Positions 21,375-31,803 are shown, counted from the stretch's first letter. The stretch is 64,000 nt of DNA from Desulfamplus sp. (GCA_015232555.1 JADFZJ010000007.1:24731-88730), one strand, 5' to 3'. Program-made: numbers and translations. Notes: generated by a model from the letters alone, not told the origin.

Positions 21375-21430
21375 AACAATTGATTAACCTCACTTGAATA
21401 TAAAAAGCCGATTTAACAGGATTAAAACAA

Positions 21431-22579
21431 ATGCAAATAAAGCGAATGATATCAACCATTGATACTCATACGGCTGGAGAACCCACTCGTATTGTAACCG
21501 CCGGCATTCCCCATATTCATGGGCGAACAATGATGGAAAAGAAGCGGTGGCTTCAAAATAATGATGGTGTCAGAAGAATGGTGATGTTAGAGCCAAGAGG
21601 GCACAAAGATATGTTTGGAGCTATTATCACAGACCCAGTTTCTGAGGAGGCTGATATAGGAGTTATATTCATGGATGCCAAAGGTTACTTAGATATGTGC
21701 GGACATGGCTCTATTGGGTCTGTAACTATGCTTCTGAATACCGGCATGATACCCATTAAGCAGCTAAACCAAGTAGATAGTGAAAATAGCGATGAAAAAA
21801 ACAGTGCAGGTCAGAATAGAGCGAATAATAATAGCATATGTCAGAAAGTAGTTATTGATACGCCTGCCGGTAAAGTTACAGCACATGCGACCATTGAAAA
21901 TGGCGTCGTAACTGAGGTAAAAATCTGCAACGTGCCCGCGTTTTATTATGACAGTGTGGTCGTTGATTTGCCTGAAATTGGGAAAGTTAATGTAAATATC
22001 TCTTATGGAGGCAATTTCTTTGGTCTTGTCAATTCAAGAGATTTAAATATTGATGTTGACGTTGCAAACCTTAGGCAATTAACAGAGCTTGGTATGCAAA
22101 TCAGAGATCGTGTTAATGAGCTTATTATAGTAGTTCACCCTGTAACTGGTGAAAAAAATGAAGTTGGATTAACAGAAATTTATCAAGATGTTCTAACTGA
22201 TAAGGCTTTTAACAGAGATTCTTGTGTAGATGGTTTTTATAAAAATCTCTCTTCTGAAAATCACAATGAAACTTTATACAATTCTAAAAATGTTGTAGTC
22301 TTTGGTAATGGACAGATTGACCGTTCTCCCTGCGGCACAGGAACATGTGCCAAGATGGCATATCTTTACGAAAAAGGAAAACTTGCCATTGATGAGCCTT
22401 ACGTTAATGCAAGCATCATCAATACTCTTTTTACAGGAAAAATAATTGGAGAGACTAAAGTTGGAAACAGAAAGGCAATTCTTCCTGAGATTACAGGCAG
22501 AGCACATATCACGGGTTTTCATAATTTTATTGCAGACGATGACGATCCTTTTAAAGAAGGGTTTGCTTTATGTAGATGA
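21431..22579 (+). CDS. Proline racemase family (4-hydroxyproline 2-epimerase-like)
   Basis: STIDTHTAGEPTRIV; both catalytic Cys motifs present (MCGHGS, DRSPCGTGT). Confidence 0.92.
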   Translation: MQIKRMISTIDTHTAGEPTRIVTAGIPHIHGRTMMEKKRWLQNNDGVRRMVMLEPRGHKDMFGAIITDPVSEEADIGVIFMDAKGYLDMCGHGSIGSVTMLLNTGMIPIKQLNQVDSENSDEKNSAGQNRANNNSICQKVVIDTPAGKVTAHATIENGVVTEVKICNVPAFYYDSVVVDLPEIGKVNVNISYGGNFFGLVNSRDLNIDVDVANLRQLTELGMQIRDRVNELIIVVHPVTGEKNEVGLTEIYQDVLTDKAFNRDSCVDGFYKNLSSENHNETLYNSKNVVVFGNGQIDRSPCGTGTCAKMAYLYEKGKLAIDEPYVNASIINTLFTGKIIGETKVGNRKAILPEITGRAHITGFHNFIADDDDPFKEGFALCR

Positions 22580-22668
22580 ACTTTGTGTATATAATCCGTA
22601 ATTTTGATATTAAATTAAATAAAATAAACAGTAATAAATTACATAACAAACATAAGGAATCTTTAACC

Positions 22669-22920
22669 ATGCCAATATTTGAATTTAAATGTTCAGACTG
22701 CAAAGAGTTTTTTGAAATACTTTTTATGAGCGGAGACGATGAAAAAGAGCTTAAATGCCCGAAATGCTCATCTTTTGCTATAGAGCGGGTTGTAAGTGCA
22801 ACAAACTATGTTATGGGAGGATCGGCTGTGAGTAAAGCTCAGGCAGTTGGAACTCAGACACGTCAATGTTCAAGCGGCTCGTGTACAACATATACTGTGC
22901 CGGGTGAAACAAGGGGTTGA
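22669..22920 (+). CDS. FmdB-type zinc ribbon protein (start revised from 22576)
   Basis: MPIFEFKCSDCKEFFEILFMSGDDEKELKCPKCSS. Confidence 0.85.
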   Translation: MPIFEFKCSDCKEFFEILFMSGDDEKELKCPKCSSFAIERVVSATNYVMGGSAVSKAQAVGTQTRQCSSGSCTTYTVPGETRG

Positions 22921-23046
22921 GCACGATAAGCCTTTGCCGATGAGCAGAGATATCCTATAATTTTAAGTTCAAATTAAGAAAATGAAATTAATATCACATG
23001 AAAAAGTTTTACCAAGTAGTTTATTGAAAAGGAGATAAAGAGAAAA

Positions 23047-24357
23047 ATGACTGAATTTGCAACGCTGCTTATTGACGGAAAAGAGTACAAACTGCCTGTA
23101 ATTGTGGGGAGTGAAGGGGAAAGAGCAATTGACATACGAAAACTTCGTCAGGAGACCAGCCTCATTACCTTTGACCCTGGATTTGGAAATACTGGCAGTT
23201 GCAAAAGTGCTATAACATTTATGGATGGAGAAAAAGGTATCCTACGGTACAGAGGAATCCCGATTGAACAGCTTGCCGAGAACTCTACATTTGTTGAGAC
23301 AGCCTTTCTTCTTATAAACGGCTATCTGCCTGACAGGGCTGCTCTTACACGAACGAGTGTTATGCTCAACGATTTTTCTCTTCTTCATGAAGATATGAAG
23401 TTCTTTTATCAAAATTTTCCGAGCAAAGCCCACCCTATGGGGATTCTTTCCGCTATGGTCAATGCTCTTAGAAGTTTTTATCCTGAACTTGTTGATTTAG
23501 AAGATGATGTAAACAGCACCTTTTTGCGTATCATATCAAAAGTTAGAACAATGGCTGCTATGGCGTATAAGATTTCAAGAGGGCACGCCACAGTATATCC
23601 AAGACCAGACTACTCTTATTGTGCCAATTTTCTGCACATGATGTTTGATAACCCTGTTATTCCCTATAGAATGGATCAAGACCTTGTAGATGCTCTAAAT
23701 GCCTTTTGGATACTCCATGCAGATCATGAGCAGAACTGTTCAACAGCGGCGGTAAGAGTTGTTGGCAGCGGAAAGGTCAATATATATGCAGCTCTTTCTG
23801 CTGGTATTTCTGCTCTTTGGGGACCTCTGCACGGAGGAGCAAATCAGGCAGTCATTCAAATGCTTGAAACTATGGAAACAGAGAAACTTACACCTGCACA
23901 GGTGATTGAAAAAGCTAAGGATAAAAATGATCCGTTCAAGCTCATGGGATTTGGACATCGAGTTTATAAAACTTACGATCCAAGGGCAAAAATTATGAAA
24001 AAGATGTGTGACAAGATTCTCAACAGACTTCAGATAAAAGACGATCTGCTTGACATTGCAATGGAGCTTGAAGAGGCTGCATTGAAAGATGCCTATTTTA
24101 AGGATAAAAATTTATATCCAAATGTCGATTTTTACAGTGGCATTGTATTGCGGGCTATGGGGATTCCTACTAAAATGTTTACAGTGATGTTTGCAATTGG
24201 AAGGCTTCCTGGCTGGATTGCCCAGTGGAGAGAGGATGCTCTTGATCCCAACCAGAGAATAAGCAGACCAAGACAGATTTATACTGGTGAGACTGCAAGA
24301 GAATATATTCCAATGGAGGAGCGAGGAGTGAATTCAACACTGCTTTACAAAGTTTAG
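23047..24357 (+). CDS. gltA: Citrate synthase
   Basis: GILRYRGIPIEQLAENS, GPLHGGANQAV, MGFGHRVYKTYDPRAKIMKK, PNVDFYSG. Confidence 0.96.
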   Translation: MTEFATLLIDGKEYKLPVIVGSEGERAIDIRKLRQETSLITFDPGFGNTGSCKSAITFMDGEKGILRYRGIPIEQLAENSTFVETAFLLINGYLPDRAALTRTSVMLNDFSLLHEDMKFFYQNFPSKAHPMGILSAMVNALRSFYPELVDLEDDVNSTFLRIISKVRTMAAMAYKISRGHATVYPRPDYSYCANFLHMMFDNPVIPYRMDQDLVDALNAFWILHADHEQNCSTAAVRVVGSGKVNIYAALSAGISALWGPLHGGANQAVIQMLETMETEKLTPAQVIEKAKDKNDPFKLMGFGHRVYKTYDPRAKIMKKMCDKILNRLQIKDDLLDIAMELEEAALKDAYFKDKNLYPNVDFYSGIVLRAMGIPTKMFTVMFAIGRLPGWIAQWREDALDPNQRISRPRQIYTGETAREYIPMEERGVNSTLLYKV

Positions 24358-24592
24358 CTTATACTAAATTACATTTATCGTTGGCATTCTTCATATGTCC
24401 CCAAAATTAGTCGACACTTTACATTGTCATAATAACCTTCTGCAATTTCAAGATAAAAAGATTCATTGTCTTAACAGTAATGACTAAGTGAGTCTCTTTT
24501 GGCTTTTATACACTTTTTGTGCCTTTTTTAAAAAAACATCCCTCTCGATTTTTAAGGGGCATATCCTGACCGTCACAACAGAAAACGAAAAA

Positions 24593-24642
24593 GTAGAGAT
24601 GCACAGCCTTTTAGATACAAACGCACAGCTGTGCGTCTCTAC
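24593..24642. repeat. GTAGAGACGCAC...GTGCGTCTCTAC inverted repeat, copy 1
   Basis: GTAGAGATGCACAGC...GCACAGCTGTGCGTCTCTAC. Confidence 0.75.
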
Positions 24643-24674
24643 TGAAAAAAGGATTATCCTTACGGAATGGACAA

Positions 24675-25454
24675 ATGATTGAGATTAAAGATTTGACAAA
24701 ACAGTATGGCAAACTTACGGCAGTGGATAACTTGACCCTTTCAATTCCTGCTGGTGAGATATTTGGCTTTATAGGTCCAAATGGTGCAGGAAAAACCACA
24801 ACAATCAGCATGATTGCAGGACTTCTTGCACCAACTTCGGGTTCAGTTGAAATCTGCGGGATTGATATGCTTAAAGAGCCTAAGCAGGCAAAACAGAATA
24901 TTGGTTATATTCCTGATCGCCCCTACATATACGAAAAACTGACTGCAATCGAGTTTCTGCAATTTACAGCGGATCTCTTTTCTATGACAAATTCCATGAC
25001 AAAAGAGGAGTTTAGACAGAGAGCAGAGTCACAGTTAAAAATATTTTCTCTTCTTGACTGGGCAGATGCGTTGATTGAATCGTTTTCACACGGCATGAAG
25101 CAGCGTCTGATAATGGCAGCAGCACTTATTCATGAACCAAAGGTGCTTGTGGTGGACGAACCAATGGTGGGGCTTGATCCATCAGCCATCAAAATGGTCA
25201 AGCAGATGCTTATCGAGCTTGCTGATTCAGGCACTACGATTTTTATGTCAACGCATACTCTTAAAATTGCCGAGGATGTCTGCGATCGTATTGGAGTTAT
25301 CCATAAGGGCAGATTGATTGCAAAGGGGAGCGTGAAGGAACTCAAGCAGCAGGCAGTATTGAAGAGGCAGGCAAAAAACCAACAGCATGAAAACGGAGAT
25401 AATGTTGATCTGGAGCAGCTATTCATGATGCTGACAGAATCCGAACAGATTTGA
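24675..25454 (+). CDS. ABC transporter ATP-binding protein
   Basis: GPNGAGKTTT Walker A, FSHGMKQRL signature, VLVVDEP Walker B. Confidence 0.95.
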   Translation: MIEIKDLTKQYGKLTAVDNLTLSIPAGEIFGFIGPNGAGKTTTISMIAGLLAPTSGSVEICGIDMLKEPKQAKQNIGYIPDRPYIYEKLTAIEFLQFTADLFSMTNSMTKEEFRQRAESQLKIFSLLDWADALIESFSHGMKQRLIMAAALIHEPKVLVVDEPMVGLDPSAIKMVKQMLIELADSGTTIFMSTHTLKIAEDVCDRIGVIHKGRLIAKGSVKELKQQAVLKRQAKNQQHENGDNVDLEQLFMMLTESEQI

Positions 25455-25531
25455 TAATTTTTTCATCTGAAATCGAAAAGTCAAAATCTAACACCTAAAA
25501 CCCTTAATCTTAAGAACAAGAAATTTATACA

Positions 25532-27232
25532 ATGCAGGATATAATTACACTTTTAACTCCCCGTTTTCGCTCCATTTATAATCAGGGACGTGCCTCGTCA
25601 GGCAGTGGAGGCATCTATAAATACATTCTAATCATCTCGCTCGGAGTGAGCTTCTGGGGGGGGGCTCTCTATGTATCTCTTCGGGTTTTACGATATTTCA
25701 GCCAGATTGAGGAGATGGGCGATATTCTTGCATTCAAGCTCCTCTCAATGGTTATTATCACAATATTTTCTCTGCTGATATTTAGCAATATCTTAAATGC
25801 TCTCTCAAAGCTTTATCTTGCAAAAGACCTCAAACTTGTCCATTCCATGCCTGTTCATAGTTATAGGATTTTTCTTGCCCGATGGATTGAGACCACAATT
25901 GACAGTTCGTGGATGGTAATTCTCTATACTTTACCTGTATTTGTTGGCTATGGCTGGATATATTCTCCCGGAATCTCTTTTTATCTGATCACTATAATCT
26001 CGCTTTTGCTTCTTGCCATCGGTGCATCAGAAATCGGCTCAATTTTAGTAATGGCTGCTGTGGTGATTGTGCCTGCCAGCCGTATCCGCACACTGTTTGT
26101 ATTTTTGGGGCTGTCGCTTTTTATACTGCTTTATATTTCATTCAGAATTTTAAGACCTGAACGCCTTGTTGATCCAGAGGTCTTTTCAGCTACGCTATTC
26201 TATTTTAAATCAATGAGCACGCCATCTTCACCATTTTTGCCAAGCACATGGTGTTATGACGCTGTTTTGGCAGCTCTTAAAAGCGAAATCTTGATTGCCT
26301 ATTTTCATATAATCATAGCATTAAGTTTTGTTCTGTTTGTCGGATTCATAATTGTGTTTATAGCAGATATGGTCTATTTCAACGGAGTTTCCAAGGCACA
26401 GACATCTGCTGCACGTCTCTTTGGATCAGCAAGATTTCGGATTCCATTTACAGGATGGTTGTCATCTCCTGTTCGGGCACTTGTAGAAAAGGAGATTAAA
26501 ACCTTTTTTAGAGATCAGACGCAGTGGTCACAGCTTTTTTTAATAGGAGCCTTAATCTGTATTTATATCTATAATTTCAAGGTACTGCCATTGGAGAGAT
26601 CGCCGATTCAGACCATATATCTTCAGAACATGCTTGCATTTCTTAATATGGGGCTTGCCTTTTTTGTTCTTATTGCAATAACAGGCAGATTTGCTTTTCC
26701 AGCGATCAGCATGGAAGGAGAGGCAATATGGATTATCCGCTCCTGCCCTATAAATCTAAATTCCTTTATGTGGATAAAATATTTTATCTATCTGTTTCCT
26801 TTGATGATTCTTACTTTAATACTTATTATCGGCACAAATATTTTACTTAAAGTTGTTCCGTTTATGATGGTATTATCTTGTATCAACACAATTTTTATTG
26901 TTCCGGGAGTTTTATCTCTTGGTATTGGACTTGGTGCTGCCTTTCCCTCTTTTAAGTCTGAAAATCCTGCACAGAGTGTTACAAGCTACGGTGGACTTCT
27001 TTTTATGATTTTAAGTGCTCTATTTATTGGTGTAGTGATCATACTTCAAGCAGGTCCTGTCTATATGATTCTCTCATCTCAGTTTAAATCAAAGCCGTTA
27101 GCTCTTTTTGACATTGCGTGGATTGGTATCTCGTTTGTAGGTGCTCTGCTTATCTGCATTCTTACAACAATTCTACCTGTAAAATTTGGAGAAAAACGTC
27201 TCAAAAAAATTTTGTTTGATATTCACTCTTAA
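25532..27232 (+). CDS. ABC-2 type permease, partner of upstream ATPase
   Basis: Multi-TM 566 aa protein directly downstream of the ATPase. Confidence 0.75.
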   Translation: MQDIITLLTPRFRSIYNQGRASSGSGGIYKYILIISLGVSFWGGALYVSLRVLRYFSQIEEMGDILAFKLLSMVIITIFSLLIFSNILNALSKLYLAKDLKLVHSMPVHSYRIFLARWIETTIDSSWMVILYTLPVFVGYGWIYSPGISFYLITIISLLLLAIGASEIGSILVMAAVVIVPASRIRTLFVFLGLSLFILLYISFRILRPERLVDPEVFSATLFYFKSMSTPSSPFLPSTWCYDAVLAALKSEILIAYFHIIIALSFVLFVGFIIVFIADMVYFNGVSKAQTSAARLFGSARFRIPFTGWLSSPVRALVEKEIKTFFRDQTQWSQLFLIGALICIYIYNFKVLPLERSPIQTIYLQNMLAFLNMGLAFFVLIAITGRFAFPAISMEGEAIWIIRSCPINLNSFMWIKYFIYLFPLMILTLILIIGTNILLKVVPFMMVLSCINTIFIVPGVLSLGIGLGAAFPSFKSENPAQSVTSYGGLLFMILSALFIGVVIILQAGPVYMILSSQFKSKPLALFDIAWIGISFVGALLICILTTILPVKFGEKRLKKILFDIHS

Positions 27233-27325
27233 ATACTGCTAAATAGGTTATTCATGGTCTATACTTAAAAAGTATGACCGTCATATGTCATATAAACATC
27301 AATCAATCGAAAAGGAGAACGACAA

Positions 27326-27799
27326 GTGCAAAAAATCATTAGTAGAATTTTTGGGATTATGGCTCTGTTTATCTGCTTGTGTTTTGCTGTAAACGCTTTT
27401 GCAGGTGACAAAGCCACAAAAGAGGAGTGCGTCGCTAAATGCAAAGAGGCGGCAGCATTAGTTAAAGAGATAGGCTTTGATGCAACTATGGCAAAAATAA
27501 ATGATCCTAAGGGTCCGTTTGTATGGAAAGATTCCTATGTTTTCTGCATAGACACAGAATCTGGTATTATTTTGGCACATCTAAATCCTAAAATGCTTGG
27601 AAGACCGATGAAAGGGTTGAAAGATGTGAATGGAAAACTCTTTTTTGTTGAATTCATCAATGTTGCCAAAGAAAAAGGCGAAGGCTGGGTTGACTACATG
27701 TGGCCCAAACCAGGAGAAAAAGAGCCGAGTAAAAAATCAAGTTATGTTCTAAAAGTTGATGGGCATAATATTTTGATGGGTGCTGGTATAAACGAATAA
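27326..27799 (+). CDS. Secreted single-Cache domain protein
   Basis: Signal peptide; CVAKCKEAAALVKEIGFDATMAKINDPKGPFVWKDSYVFCIDTESGIILAHLNPKMLGRPM. Confidence 0.8.
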   Translation: MQKIISRIFGIMALFICLCFAVNAFAGDKATKEECVAKCKEAAALVKEIGFDATMAKINDPKGPFVWKDSYVFCIDTESGIILAHLNPKMLGRPMKGLKDVNGKLFFVEFINVAKEKGEGWVDYMWPKPGEKEPSKKSSYVLKVDGHNILMGAGINE

Positions 27800-27872
27800 T
27801 ACGTAACTTTTAGATTTAAATCATAATTCTCTTAACCACATTCTTTTTTCATCACAGCGTTGTAATATATTT

Positions 27873-27918
27873 CATGTATGCCATAAAAACTTAAATATTA
27901 TGGCATACATGATTTTTA
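27873..27918 (+). terminator. Hairpin terminator after the Cache gene
   Basis: Perfect 14-bp stem CATGTATGCCATAA / TTATGGCATACATG followed by AT-rich tract. Confidence 0.7.
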
Positions 27919-27980
27919 TATTTTTTATCTGCATATCGTATTCTTTATAGTGCACTTTCCTTTTTAACAATTTTAGACGA

Positions 27981-30002
27981 TTGAGGTTTCTAATGATTTC
28001 AAATAAAAGTATAAAATTTAGGATTATTCTTCTCTCCTTCTTGGGAATGTTAGGAATGTGTGTAATTACAGGAGCAAATAAATATTTAGATTCTATAAAA
28101 AATATCGAGATTGAGATTGCCCGTCAAAGTGATGATATAGCAAAAAGTGTTCTGCACAACAGTCAGATTGAGGAAAAGTTTCGTAATTCACCAGATCAGG
28201 CACTTTTGAATAACCACGATACAAATAATAAAAAGATAGAGAGTTTAGTTGGAGAAATTGAAGCACTATCTTACGATGATGATATTACATCTCTTGCAAA
28301 AAAGATTGTTCAGGTTCAGCAGAAACATAGCAAAAATTTTAGAACAGTCGGCTCAAATACTTTTGAAATCAATAGTGCAAAAGATGAAATTATAAAAAAT
28401 ATCCAGTCTATAAATACAATTCTTACACAAATGGTTCAAGATATTGACAAAGAGGAGGCAATGCTTGTTCCTACTGGAGATGTTCTTGATGCTTCAAAAG
28501 CAAATCTTCGAGTAGAGTTTAAGGATTTTACAACTTACTGGTATTCAAAACTTATTATAATCCAAAATCTCTTTTTAAACAGTAATGGTGAAGATTACCA
28601 GACAAAAACAAAATATATAGACGATAAAATAAAACTTAAAGACAGCAATATAATCGAGATAATTAAATCTATAAATTCTGAAGAGTCTGAAAAAATAAAA
28701 CCTATTTGGGCAGAAGTAGACAAACTATTACCTATAATTAAAGAGATTGAAGCGAAATTATATTCTCTCTGGCAGAACAATAACGCTTTAGCCAAAGAGC
28801 TTGAGCAAACATCAGCAGAAATGCAGTCTTCAACCTCAACGATTGCAAGTATGGTTCAAAATAAGATGGCAGAGCAGAGTCGTAAAGGTGATATATTTAG
28901 TATTACAGTATCGGCAGCAGGGATCGCAGTTTTATTTCTTTTTAGTTTGATTATAACAAGAGCCATTATACGCCCTCTTAACAATGCAGTTTCAATGCTC
29001 AAAGATATTGCTGAAGGTGAAGGCGATCTTACGAAACGGCTAAATGTTGCCTCAAAGGACGAAATTGGTGAGATGGCATCATGGTTCAACACTTTTATAG
29101 CAAAAATTCAAACCATAATATCTGATGTTGCAGGTAATGCAAAGGCTCTCAATCAATCGTCAGTCAGCCTTGCAAAGGTGTCTGACGAGATGGCAAAAGG
29201 CACAGAACAGACAAGCATTAAGGCAGAATCTGCAGCTTCTGCTGGTGAAGAGATGCACTCAAATATGAGTTCTATTGCTGCTGCCATGGAGGAGGCATCT
29301 GTAAATATAAATATGGTAGCATCATCTTCAGAGCAGATGTCTATGAGTATAAGCGAAGTGGCAAAAAGTACTGAAAATGCAAGAACAACGACAGGCAGTG
29401 CGGTATCGATTGCAAAAAGTGCATCTGAACAGGTAAACAAACTTGGTATAGCTGCAAAAGAGATTGGCAAGGTGGTTGAGTCCATTACTGATATTTCTAA
29501 TCAGGTTAATCTTCTTGCACTAAATGCCACAATTGAGGCTGCAAGAGCAGGGGAGGCTGGAAAAGGGTTTGCAGTAGTTGCAAATGAAATTAAGGAGCTT
29601 GCTAAACAGACATCTGATGCCGCAGGAGAGATAAAATCAAGAGTAGAAGGGATTCAAAGTTCAACAGAATCTACAGTCAGCCAGATTCTAAGTATTTCCA
29701 AGATTGTTACAGATATTAATGATACAGTATCTTCAATAGCAGCAGCGGTGGAAGAACAGTCTGTTACGACAAAAGAGATTACTGCAAATATTACTCAAGC
29801 ATCAACAGGTATCAGCGAAATCAATGACAATGTTTCTCAAAGCAACCTACTTTCTGGCACAATTGCAAAAGATATATCTGATGTTACCTATGCAGCAGAT
29901 ATGATGTCAAAAAGCAGTGTAAAAGTCAGCAGTAGTGCAGACGAGCTTTCAGAGCTTGCAGGCAGGTTGGCTTCGATGGTTGGAAAGTTCAAGATTGTTT
30001 AA
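27981..30002 (+). CDS. Methyl-accepting chemotaxis protein
   Basis: TM, HAMP, hairpin tip [40 protein letters not shown]. Confidence 0.95.
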   Translation: MRFLMISNKSIKFRIILLSFLGMLGMCVITGANKYLDSIKNIEIEIARQSDDIAKSVLHNSQIEEKFRNSPDQALLNNHDTNNKKIESLVGEIEALSYDDDITSLAKKIVQVQQKHSKNFRTVGSNTFEINSAKDEIIKNIQSINTILTQMVQDIDKEEAMLVPTGDVLDASKANLRVEFKDFTTYWYSKLIIIQNLFLNSNGEDYQTKTKYIDDKIKLKDSNIIEIIKSINSEESEKIKPIWAEVDKLLPIIKEIEAKLYSLWQNNNALAKELEQTSAEMQSSTSTIASMVQNKMAEQSRKGDIFSITVSAAGIAVLFLFSLIITRAIIRPLNNAVSMLKDIAEGEGDLTKRLNVASKDEIGEMASWFNTFIAKIQTIISDVAGNAKALNQSSVSLAKVSDEMAKGTEQTSIKAESAASAGEEMHSNMSSIAAAMEEASVNINMVASSSEQMSMSISEVAKSTENARTTTGSAVSIAKSASEQVNKLGIAAKEIGKVVESITDISNQVNLLALNATIEAARAGEAGKGFAVVANEIKELAKQTSDAAGEIKSRVEGIQSSTESTVSQILSISKIVTDINDTVSSIAAAVEEQSVTTKEITANITQASTGISEINDNVSQSNLLSGTIAKDISDVTYAADMMSKSSVKVSSSADELSELAGRLASMVGKFKIV

Positions 30003-30013
30003 TTTTATATTTT

Positions 30014-30124
30014 TATTCGGAAATTTAAATCTGACAATAATTGCAGAGAATCTGCTTATCTTAATGATTATTCAGAAATTTCAATCCAACAATAATTGCA
30101 GCAGAGCCGATTATGTTCTTTAAG
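30014..30124 (-). repeat. Two adjacent copies of the GCAGCTTCGCTGC interspersed repeat (minus orientation)
   Basis: Reverse complement of the second copy (GAACATAATCGGCTCTGCTGCAATTATTGTTGGATTGAAATTTCTGAATAA) matches copies at 32808 and 54484; the first copy is diverged. Confidence 0.75.
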
Positions 30125-30159
30125 AAGATAAATGCAATATTTAAACAGGCGGTGTAAAA

Positions 30160-30627
30160 ATGGTAAAAGGATATGTTGATGAACAAAATAAGACGGTTTT
30201 TATCTGCCCTAACTGCGGATTTGAAAAACAGTTTGATGCATCTCCTTTTAAGACCAAAAAGAAAACCATTACTATTAAATGCAGGTGTGGCAATGCTACT
30301 GAAATGGAGATTGAGTTTAGAAAACATTTCAGGAAAAAAGTGGAGCTTTTTGGAATCTGTCTTTTAAAGAAAAATAACAAAAAATGTGAAATCATTGTAA
30401 GAGACCTCTCTATGCAGGGCATAAGATTTGAGTTTCTCCATATTTGCAGCAAATATATGGCATCTATTGATATAGATGATGTAGTTGAGATTGAATTTAA
30501 ATTAGACACAAAACAAGAAGAGCTGATAACAAAAAGATGTATAGTTCGTGCAAAAACAGAGAAATTTATTGGAGCAAAATTTCAGGATGACAATTTTTCA
30601 AAAAGGTTAGGATTTTATCTTGGGTGA
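30160..30627 (+). CDS. Zinc-ribbon plus PilZ-like domain protein
   Basis: CPNC...CRC pairs at N-terminus, then a PilZ-like segment (RDLSMQGIRFEF...). Confidence 0.65.
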   Translation: MVKGYVDEQNKTVFICPNCGFEKQFDASPFKTKKKTITIKCRCGNATEMEIEFRKHFRKKVELFGICLLKKNNKKCEIIVRDLSMQGIRFEFLHICSKYMASIDIDDVVEIEFKLDTKQEELITKRCIVRAKTEKFIGAKFQDDNFSKRLGFYLG

Positions 30628-30744
30628 TATTATTTTGCCTCGTTCATTTTATTATGGTGAGGGAGCAATGGGAGTGGGTGGGGTATATTAATGCGTAACA
30701 TGACCAAATAATTGAAATGTTGATTTAACAGGAGAAGATAAAAA

Positions 30745-31545
30745 ATGAACAAAGATTTTTATTGCAAATCTATTACTCTGTTTATTACTGCGATTGCCTT
30801 AGTAATGCTGTTTGTCTCGTCTGGATTCTCTGGTCAGTTGACTATTTATACAGAAGATTCGCCAAAAGCCCATTTTAAAGATAAAGATGGAAAAATCACA
30901 GGATATGTTTATGAATTTGTTTTAGCTATGCAGAAAAAGATGGGCGATAAAACTCCTATTCAAATGGTTTCATGGGATCAAGGGTATAATCTTGCATCAA
31001 CAAAACCAAATGTTGTCCTTTTTTCAACCACTTTTACAGAAGAGAGACGTACTCTATTTAAATGGGTAGGTCCTGTTGCAGAATCTGTCTGGGTTCTTTA
31101 CGCTAAAGCTGGATCAGGCATTAAACTGAAATCTCTTGAAGCTGCAAAGCGTTTGAAAAAAATTGGTACATACAAAGATGATGTTCGTGAGCAATTTTTG
31201 AAAGAAAAGGGCTTTACAAACTTAGAGAGTGTAACCGACGATTCTCTTAATCTTAAAAAACTTATGGATAACAGCATTGATCTATGGGTCTCCAGCCGTG
31301 ACAGGGTACCCTTTGTTGCCAATGAAATGGGAATTCCTATGGAGAGTATTGAGCCTGTTTTAAAAATGGTCGAAAAGGGGTTGTTTATCGTATTTAACGC
31401 AGAGACTCCTGATGATATTGTTGATAAATGGGCAGTAGCCTATGACCAGCTTAAATCTGGTGGTACAATGGAGGCTATTTATAAAAAATGGAATGTGACT
31501 GTTCCAACTTATCAAATTCCTGTTATTCAGGTAATTGAAGATTAG
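30745..31545 (+). CDS. Periplasmic solute-binding protein (SBP_bac_3-like)
   Basis: Signal peptide, LTIYTEDSPKAHFKDKDGKITGYVYEFVLAMQKKMG, ERRTLFKWVGPV. Confidence 0.88.
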   Translation: MNKDFYCKSITLFITAIALVMLFVSSGFSGQLTIYTEDSPKAHFKDKDGKITGYVYEFVLAMQKKMGDKTPIQMVSWDQGYNLASTKPNVVLFSTTFTEERRTLFKWVGPVAESVWVLYAKAGSGIKLKSLEAAKRLKKIGTYKDDVREQFLKEKGFTNLESVTDDSLNLKKLMDNSIDLWVSSRDRVPFVANEMGIPMESIEPVLKMVEKGLFIVFNAETPDDIVDKWAVAYDQLKSGGTMEAIYKKWNVTVPTYQIPVIQVIED

Positions 31546-31615
31546 TTGTTTTGTATAATAAACATGCAATAACTTACACAACGAAAAATGAAAGTTAGTT
31601 AAGAGACTTTCATAT

Positions 31616-31641
31616 AGAGTCTGAATATTTAAACAGGCTCT
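31616..31641. repeat. 26-nt palindromic repeat (AGAGCCTGTTTAAATATTCAGGCTCT family)
   Basis: AGAGTCTGAATATTTAAACAGGCTCT, one mismatch to the 11595 copy in the opposite orientation. Confidence 0.85.
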
Positions 31642-31677
31642 ACAGGTTTATAGGACAACAAGACAGTTAATTGATTA

Positions 31678-31695
31678 AGAGCCTGTTTAAATATT
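31678..31695. repeat. Half copy of the 26-nt palindromic repeat
   Basis: AGAGCCTGTTTAAATATT. Confidence 0.8.
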
Positions 31696-31777
31696 ATTTC
31701 TGACAGACCTTTCCTCTGGGGTTTTCAGAAAAAAAACATTTTTAAAATTGACTATAATTTAAAATAGTTGCATTTTC

Positions 31778-31803
31778 AGAGCCTGTTTAAATATTCAGGC
31801 TCT
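31778..31803. repeat. 26-nt palindromic repeat
   Basis: AGAGCCTGTTTAAATATTCAGGCTCT, identical to 11595-11620. Confidence 0.9.

Noticed and set aside
24488-24682. ORF 24488-24682 (+) as a small gene
   Set aside because: Overlaps the GTAGAGATGCAC inverted repeat and has no family resemblance.
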